Positions 57,600-64,000 of a DNA stretch of 64,000 nt are shown here, piece after piece. Every line of letters starts with the position of its first letter. Within the stretch, counting starts at the first letter, position 1. A program made the position numbers and the translations under genes. This stretch comes from Siphonodentalium dalli (lineage: Eukaryota > Mollusca > Scaphopoda > Gadilida > Siphonodentaliidae), in assembly GCA_032622095.1 (NCBI GenBank), contig CP136064.1, positions 275,799,614 to 275,863,613 of the forward strand, read 5' to 3'. The notes below the pieces were generated by a model that worked only from the letters and a program-made list of their open reading frames with translations, ran no database searches and was not told where the DNA came from.

Positions 57600-58469
57600 T
57601 GAAATATAGGGTCGATTTTAAGCAATTACTGTGTATACATGTGATTGTGGGATGACTAAACACATGCAGATATAATATAATTGTGGTCAATTCGGACCGT
57701 CTGGTGACCCTCTACGATACGTATATACAATATATTGGGTTGCAATTTCTATCATGACGTCATATCGACGAAATCAGCATGACTCGGCACAATTTTATGA
57801 CGATTCACACAAACAGTCGCATGTCAACTCCAGCGATTGATTTATTTATGGATATTTCATAGCATGTCATATGTTTTTGGAAACAGTAGCATATTGCGAA
57901 CAACATTCACAAATGGTTTTCATAATATGTTTCATATTTTGTTGATGGTAGTCAAAAAGCTACCCCTCCCCCTAATGTTGCGAAATATGTCAATTTCCAA
58001 ATAACGATGATTGGACTATTCCGCTGACTTAATAACTCCACCAACATTAATAATTGTCGTGCAGATCATGTGCTATATGACATATGATGCCATATAACAT
58101 TAATATATTGTGAAATTCCTGCAAAATTTTCATGACTCAGCAAAATTTAAGGACGATTCACCGAAATTGTCACATTTCAACTAGGTTCATTTGTTCAACC
58201 TTACGTTTTCATAGAATTTCATATGTTACTGGAAACATTGGCATATTGCAAACAATATCCGACAATGATTGTATTGACATGTTAGAAATTATGTTTATGG
58301 TGACCAAAAAGCTACCCCTCCCCCAAAAGTGACAACATTTGTTTTTTTTTTTTAAATAATGAAAACCTGGAATTCTAACTCAAATTTCTCAATATATATA
58401 TAAACTAGACATTATGTACTCCTATTCATTACTCACTCATTTACATATAGACACATACACACACAGCGT

Positions 58470-59412
58470 CAGCGTCATGTTATACAGAAGGGATGCTATG
58501 TCATCCGGGAATGCAGCGTTGGTCCATTTGATAGCCGCATTGTCCAGCCATCCGTGTGATGTGGTGGTTGGCGCCTCGATTTTACTTTCCCGCGATAACC
58601 GCCACAATCGAGCCACGTAGTTGGACCTGACAATATGCAGTTTGAAAGAATCTTGGCAAGGCGGCAGAAGAGAAAGGTCCATAAGTTGCTTTTCTTTCTT
58701 GTACTTTTCCCAGAATATCTGCCGCCTTGTTTCGTTGCATGTTTGTGGTCTTCTTTGCCCATAAAGCTTGCACAAAAAGTCTTCCAACTGACAGAACATA
58801 TCTGCGTCAACATCCCAAGAAGAACCTAGTTCGCTAAATGCAGCAATATAGTTTGGGTTTTTGAGCATTAAATTGAAGCACGACTAATTCCCTTTTTGAA
58901 GATTGAAGATAGTCATTTCCCGTTGCAGCATGCATGCCGATTAACGCAACGCGTGTTTCGCTGGATAGTGAACAACTACTCAATTTGTAAATTTTCCTGG
59001 AATTACCGTGACCGTTATCCAAGAAAATGTCGGGGTTGTTGTCTGGGAAAAGTCCTAACAGTATTACAACAATGTCTGTGTCACCAGACGGAGAGAGAAC
59101 CACGACAGGACTTGGGTCCTCCACATCCAGAATATCTCTTATGTGGAGAGCAACCTTCGTATCAGCTTCCTCGTGATCAGACTCGAGTCGCGGAACACTT
59201 GTACTCGACTTGTTTGTGATCTTGTAACACCGATCCCTCTTGGAGAAGTATATGGCCCTGTCCGCTGGAATTGTCGACTTGCGTTCCTCCAACACTTGTA
59301 ATATAAGATCAATGAGGCGCTCCTTGTTGGTTCCATTTGACAGGAACGCTGTCAAATTCCTCGGGATTTTGCAACGCGGGCTCTTTACGATGTATTGATC
59401 TGATGCATACAC
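58470..59412 (-). pseudogene. Left-arm partial copy: C-terminal half of PIN/FEN1-like repeat-family protein
   Basis: Minus-strand frames ASDQYIVKSPRCKIPRN, SDHEEADTKVALHI, SPSGDTDIVVILLG and MHAATGNDY (58834-59412), then, after a frameshift near 58910-58870, LKNPNYIAAFSELGSSW to GWLDNAAIKWTNAAF ending near 58470. It corresponds to the second half of the right-hand copy and lacks its acidic tail. No N-terminal part exists on this strand, so it cannot be functional alone. Confidence 0.85.
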
Positions 59413-59436
59413 GCCTCCGTCAAAGAAAATGACTTC

Positions 59437-61755
59437 TTGATGCGATTAAAGTCTTGGAAAATGTCCATTCCTCTATTTTTTGCATTCAACAAGCAGAATT
59501 ATGCGAGATATGGGTCTTTCTATGTGCGACAATTGGAAGACGTTGCATCAAAAGGAACGGACGTCTTGCTGCAAGGAGGAGTTTCCGTTTGTCGAAGTAA
59601 ACACAAGGCCGGTTTTTAGTTTAAACATATTTATTTGTCTGATTTCAATAACACATATAGGAAATGATACATACATTTTTATATAGACAATGGGATTGGA
59701 GGACAAGTGCTGACTCACTTATGAGTACCTCCTCTCCGGTGGCCGGTGGCCGGTGGTGTTGCTGCTGATCAGTCTGGTGAGCAAACCTTCAACAGAAGTG
59801 CCAAAGTACCCGGAGGTATTAAGCAATTTGCTTGCAATAAGGGCGCCTACGACAAATGGGTCCTAAATCGACCCCAGATGGCGAAGTTAAAGGACATGTT
59901 GTTCGATGTTACTGGGATAAACAGTTCTCCAGACAATACCCCAAAGTTGTGCCAGGTTAAACACATGAAGCGGTCAGAGAAGCATATGTCATGTCAGTCC
60001 TGCGCGTGCTTATTGAGGACTTTATCAACCCATTCGCAAAGGACATCGATCCTGACCTGCTCTACCACCTATCATCTGGCGCTCCGGTTTCTCAAGAGAT
60101 CAAGGACAGTCTCAGCAAATGCATCTCCGTCGGCAACGAAAAGGCAAGCGCGTTCCGTGAAGATTCCTTACACGGAGATCATTTCCACAAACCAATCGCG
60201 AGAGTCAAACTGTGCAAATTTAAAGACATGGGCGCCACTGTTCGTGTATCTTCTGCTGATGGTCGAAAGGTTCGTGAGGTTACGATGGAGCGGGACATTA
60301 TGGCTAAACTACTGGCTTATTCAAACACAAAGCGATGCGCCATTGACATTGATAAAATGTTAGACTACAGTTTGGGGGCGGTTCCATTGTCGCTCACACA
60401 TCCTGACGGCACCCGAAGGAAAACTACAACAAGGGCGCTTCTGGGGTGTATATATATCATCAAGTATCGAAGTCATCGATACCGCAGATTTACCGAAGAA
60501 ACAAGGTGTCTCCGGATACATCATCGACTTGATGGCAGCCATTCGGATGATAGCACCGGTCCCGGAGACATTCGAAGACTTGGGAATAATAATCCTTAAT
60601 CAAATACCAGCAACATACAAACGAGTCGATATTGTAGCCGACACCTATAGGCCTATCGATGATTCCATCAAGACAGGTGAACGATCTGATCGCAGAGCAT
60701 CAGATCAATACATCATAAAGAGCCCGCGTTGCAAAATCCCGAGGAATTTTACAGCGTTCCTGTCAAATGGAACCAACAAGGAGCGCCTCATTGATCTTCT
60801 ATTACAAGTGTTGGAGGAACGCAAGTCGACAATTCCAGCGGACAGGGCCATATACTTCTCCAAGAGGGATCGGTGTTACAAGAACACAAACAAGTCGAGT
60901 ACAAGTGTTCCTCGACTCGAGTCTGATCACGAGGAAGCTGATACGAAGGTTGCCCTCAACATAAGTGATATTCTGGATGTGGAGGACCCAGGTCCTGTCG
61001 TGGTTCGCTCTCCGTCTGGTGACACAGACATTGTTGTAATACTGTTAGGACTTTTCCCAGACAACAACCCCGACATTTTCTTGGATAACGGTCACGGAAA
61101 TTCCAGGAAAATTTACAAATTGAGTAGTTGTTCACTATCCAGCGAAACACGCGTTGCATTAATCGGCATGCATGCTGCAACGGGAAATGACTATATATCT
61201 TCAATCTTCAAAAAGGGAAAGAAGTCGTGCTTCAATTTAATGCTCAAAAACCCAAACTATATTGCTGCAATTAGCGAACTAGGTTCTTCGTGGGTAGTTG
61301 ACGCAGATATTTTCTGTCTGTTGGAAGACTTTTTGTGCAAGCTTTATGGGCAAAGAAGACAACAAACATGCAACGAAACAAGGCGGCAGATATTCTGGGA
61401 AAAGTACAAGAAAGAAAAGCAACTTATGGACCTTTCTCTTCTGCCGCCTTGCCAAGATTCTTTCAAACTGCATATTGTCAGGTCCAACTACGTGGCTCGA
61501 TTGTGGCGGTTATCGCGGGAAAGTAAAATCGAGGCGCCAACCACCACATCACACGGATGGCTGGACAACGCGGCAATCAAATGGACCAATGCCGCATTCC
61601 CGGATGACATAGCATCCCTTCTGTATAACATGAACGCTGACCAGGCTGTGAATGACCAAGCTACAGGTACAACCGAAATTGATGAATTGTCCTCAGATGA
61701 TGACTTTGATGACGATGACATCGAAGACTCTTGTGATGAGCGTTCATCAGATTAA
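59437..61755 (+). pseudogene. Multi-copy metazoan repeat-family protein with PIN/FEN1-like acidic motifs (frameshifted)
   Basis: Read across frames the order is FFAFNKQNYARYGSFYVRQL (59470), GVAADQSGEQTFNRSAK with GGIKQFA (59755), EAYVMSVLRVLIEDFINPF (59985), MERDIMAKLLAYSNTKR, LPKKQGVSGYIIDLMAAIRM, YKRVDIVADTYR, SDHEEADTKVALNI, SPSGDTDIVVILLG, MHAATGNDY and an Asp/Glu-rich tail to 61755. I recall this order ('NYARY', 'EQTFN', 'VD.V.DTYR', 'HEEADTR', 'DTDV.VLL', 'H..TGCD') from an abundant uncharacterised family in corals, fish and molluscs. E-ADT, D-TD and the GND helix resemble PIN/FEN1 nucleases (inference). Frameshifts near 59980 and 60460 and about 150 odd bases at 59605-59750 break it. 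The last 408-codon frame (60529-61755) is intact. Confidence 0.75.
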
Positions 61756-61888
61756 CTAAGTATCAATCTTGAACATACATGTGCATTAGTTGAAGTTGTT
61801 TCTTGAATGTCTTGTTGTGATAACATGTACTGGTGACACAACTAGCCATTGTATTCCGTCCGTTTGATATCGTAATACTACACAGCAT

Positions 61889-61970
61889 ACACACGCACAC
61901 ACATACACACACACACACATATATGTATGTGTGTGTGTGTGTGTGACGGAGAGGGTGTGTGTGTGTATGT
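61889..61970. repeat. CA/GT microsatellite
   Basis: (CA)n turns into (GT)n through CATATATGTATG, giving a self-complementary microsatellite. The corresponding place in the left arm (about 58450-58465) has only a short CACACA run, and a 330-bp gap between the arms ends here. Confidence 0.9.
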
Positions 61971-62980
61971 GTTTATATGTAAATGAGTGAGTAATGAATA
62001 GGAGTACATAATGTCTAGTTTATATATATGTTGAGAAATTTGAGTTAGAATTCCATGTTTTCATTATTTAAAAAAAAGAACAAATGTTGTCACTTTTGGG
62101 GGAGGGGTAGCTTTTTGGTCACCATAAACATAATTTCTAACATGTCAATACAATCATTGTCGGATATTGTTTGCAATATGCCAATGTTTCCAGTAACATA
62201 TGAAATTCTATGAAATACGTAAGGTTGAACAAATGAACCTAGTTGAAATGTGACAATTTCGGTGAATCGTCCTTAAATTTTGCTGAGTCATGAAAATTTT
62301 GCAGGAATTTCACAATATATTAATGTTATATGGCATCATATGTCATATAGCACATGATCTGCACGACAATTATTAATGTTGGTGGAGTTATTAAGTCAGC
62401 GGAATAGTCAAATCATCGTTATTTGGAAAATGACATATTTCACAACATTAGGGGGAGGGGTAGCTTTTTGACTACCATCAACAAAATATGAAACATATTA
62501 TGAAAACCATTTATGAATGTTGTTCGCAATATGCTACTGTTTCCAAAAACATATGACATGCTATGAAATATGCGTAAATAAATCAATCGCTGGAGTTGAC
62601 ATGCGACTGTTTGTGTGAATCGTCATAAAATTGTGCCGAGTCATGCTGATTTCGTCGATATGACGTCATGATAGAAATTGCAACCCAATATATTGTATAT
62701 ACGTATCGTAGAGGGTCACCAGACGGTCCGAATTGACCACAATTATATTATATCTGCATGTGTTTAGTCATCCCACAATCACATGTATGATACACAGTAA
62801 TTGCTTAAAATCGACCCTATATTTCAGTGGGGTACCCTATGAAACATACCGAAAAAACTAATTTCTCGTCCACTTTTGGCTATGCAAGAACCGGATCCAT
62901 AAACTACGATAATTTTCCTATAAGATTGCACTGGTCGCATAAATTCGCATCGTTGGTGACACTTGACCTCCAGCCCTGCC

Positions 62981-63990
62981 TAGACTATTACTATTATCCT
63001 CGTCGAATTTATGACAAGTTTCATTACTTGCATTTGGGCTAGTTTTAGTGATGTTATCTTGTGTTTGATGGTTTTTGTTGACCCTGGTGTTTTTTGCTAT
63101 ACTTTCCGAGATTTGTATTTGCATAGTCATTGGGTGTATTATCTCTGATTATGTTTTTGTCAGTATTCAAGTCGTTATTAGATGTTATTTTTGTTTGCAT
63201 ACTGTCGTTTGATAAGTGTTGGTGATTTATCTCTGATTCAGCAGCTATGACACTTTTTTTTTTGCAGTATACATTTTGTTTACATGTATAGCTTTCTTTG
63301 TTATTTGTTTATTTTTGGTTGAGCCATAGTTACTGATGATGTCAGTAGTTGTTAAGGATTGCTCAGTTATCTCGGGTTCAACAATTGTGTCATTTTAATT
63401 CTCGTTATTTGTTATAGATACGAGTTTTATTGGTGCTTGTGTGTTGACAGCTGATTCGTTAATTCTGTCTGGAGATGTGGTTGAATCATTTTACTGATTT
63501 TTTGTTTGTTTGCGTTATTTGTTGTAGGTATGATATTTTCGGGTAGTAGTTTGTTGGCAGTTGAATCGTTTATCCTGCCTGGAGATGGTACCTCTAGTTC
63601 AGATGGAGTATTATATGAGGGTTCTGATTGTATTTCGTTATCTGGGGATTTTATTGTTTCCAGAATAGCGGAACTGTGATTAGATAGTGTGCTATTTACA
63701 TGTTTAGCTGTCTTATTGCATGTTGGTATATCGGTGCTAAGCATTTTTGTTAGCCTAGATGAAATGATTGTATGTATATTCAGCATATAATGGTCTTTGT
63801 TGTTTCCGTTAATCATAACTCTATATGTCGTATGATAGCAGTTTACAGTGCAGCTTTGAGTAGCTTTGCTTCTGTTCTTTCTGCTTGTTTTTATTTTGAT
63901 AACGACGTCAGCCTGTGTACCACGTCGATCATTACTTGTTCGTATTGTAATGTCGACCTCCTTGTTTTTTGTTATGACCTTATCTTATCT
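62981..63990 (-). pseudogene. 5' part of the LINE: ORF1 N-terminal region, decayed
   Basis: Minus-strand frames TIRTSNDRRGTQADVVIKIK, TVNCYHTTYRVMINGNNKDH (63960 to 63790) and an Asn/Ser/Thr-rich, probably disordered stretch to 63427, then other frames to FDEDNSNSL at 62985. This composition fits the beginning of ORF1, and the orientation matches the LINE left of 57446, so the two pieces are most simply one LINE split by the fold-back structure. Stops near 63427 and frameshifts are present. TAAGATAAGATAAG at the window edge may be the LINE 5' end or microsatellite. Confidence 0.6.
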
Positions 63991-64000
63991 TATCTTATAT

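Larger units (their letters stand above)
57446..62980. mobile_element. Fold-back structure: two inverted 2-kb arms around a 1.3-kb core, inside the LINE
   Basis: The outer ends GGCAGGGCTGGAGGTCAAGT (57446) and its complement (ending 62980) are the start of arms 57446-59406 and 60697-62980 (inverted). The arms are very similar but not identical: small indels such as GTGTATACATG against GTGTATCATACATG, scattered substitutions, and about 330 bp (61635-61965, including a GT microsatellite) missing from the left arm. The arms hold the C-terminal half of an ORF plus its downstream flank; the core holds the N-terminal half on the plus strand only. LINE ORF1 sequence lies on both outer sides. No TSD found. 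Confidence 0.8.

Noticed and set aside
53195-57602. Plus-strand ORFs of up to 172 codons across the LINE
   Set aside because: They are antisense shadows of ORF1 and ORF2 and are rich in Cys, Phe and Val, as expected for reverse-complement frames of an AT-rich coding strand.
58414-61721. ORFs of 63-107 codons antisense or out of frame to the PIN/FEN1-like ORFs
   Set aside because: They occur in mirrored positions in both arms and overlap the longer conserved frame; no independent motif.

Overview
The window looks like AT-rich nuclear DNA from a marine invertebrate, most likely a lophotrochozoan such as a bivalve mollusc. That guess rests on one intron-rich conserved animal gene, a very dense and mostly non-autonomous DNA-transposon load, a LINE with a PHD-finger ORF1, and a multi-copy ORF family I recall from coral, fish and mollusc genomes. 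I saw no rRNA, tRNA, CRISPR or bacterial-type operon. All homology calls are from recognition by eye; no search was run.

The one confident host gene is DBR1, the RNA lariat debranching enzyme. It lies on the minus strand and runs from the start codon at 33400 leftward, probably past the window edge. I could place seven coding exons with matching GT/AG sites and compatible phases: 33204-33400, 31761-31885, 29642-29722, 25187-25272, 19164-19388, 12775-12855 and 4035-4174. Together they encode about 311 residues: the whole metallophosphoesterase domain and the start of the C-terminal DBR1 domain. The last exon(s) are not in the window. Two exons (4 and 6) carry small tandem duplications that copy the 5' splice site. 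Intron 6 holds a 58-bp satellite of roughly 114 copies (5381-11990). After one later transposon insertion is subtracted, the array runs up to the duplicated exon-6 tail.

The DBR1 introns and the DNA to the right are packed with elements whose ends can be read from terminal inverted repeats (TIRs) and target-site duplications (TSDs). These include piggyBac-like elements (TTAA; 820-2332, 30246-30575, 32538-32832, 39054-39445), hAT-like elements (8-bp TSDs; 2737-3752, 15863-17221, 39461-39919, 41093-41522, 42720-43809, 45702-46625), PIF/Harbinger-like elements (3-bp TSDs; 11998-12668, 25474-26308, 26721-27809), two TA-flanked elements, hairpin MITEs, and a dispersed repeat of 160-190-bp modules. 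Many are nested three or four deep.

The right end (51.1-64.0 kb) is one minus-strand LINE with ORF1 (disordered start, PHD finger, coiled coil) and a decayed ORF2 (endonuclease, reverse transcriptase, C-terminal zinc knuckle). Two insertions split it. One is a 1.7-kb element with GC-rich ends at 51443-53142, which itself contains a TTAA element. The other is a 5.5-kb inverted-repeat structure at 57446-62980. Its arms of about 2 kb carry two opposed, decayed copies of an ORF from a multi-copy metazoan family with PIN/FEN1-like acidic motifs. This fold-back structure and the duplicated splice donors in DBR1 are the most unusual things in the window.
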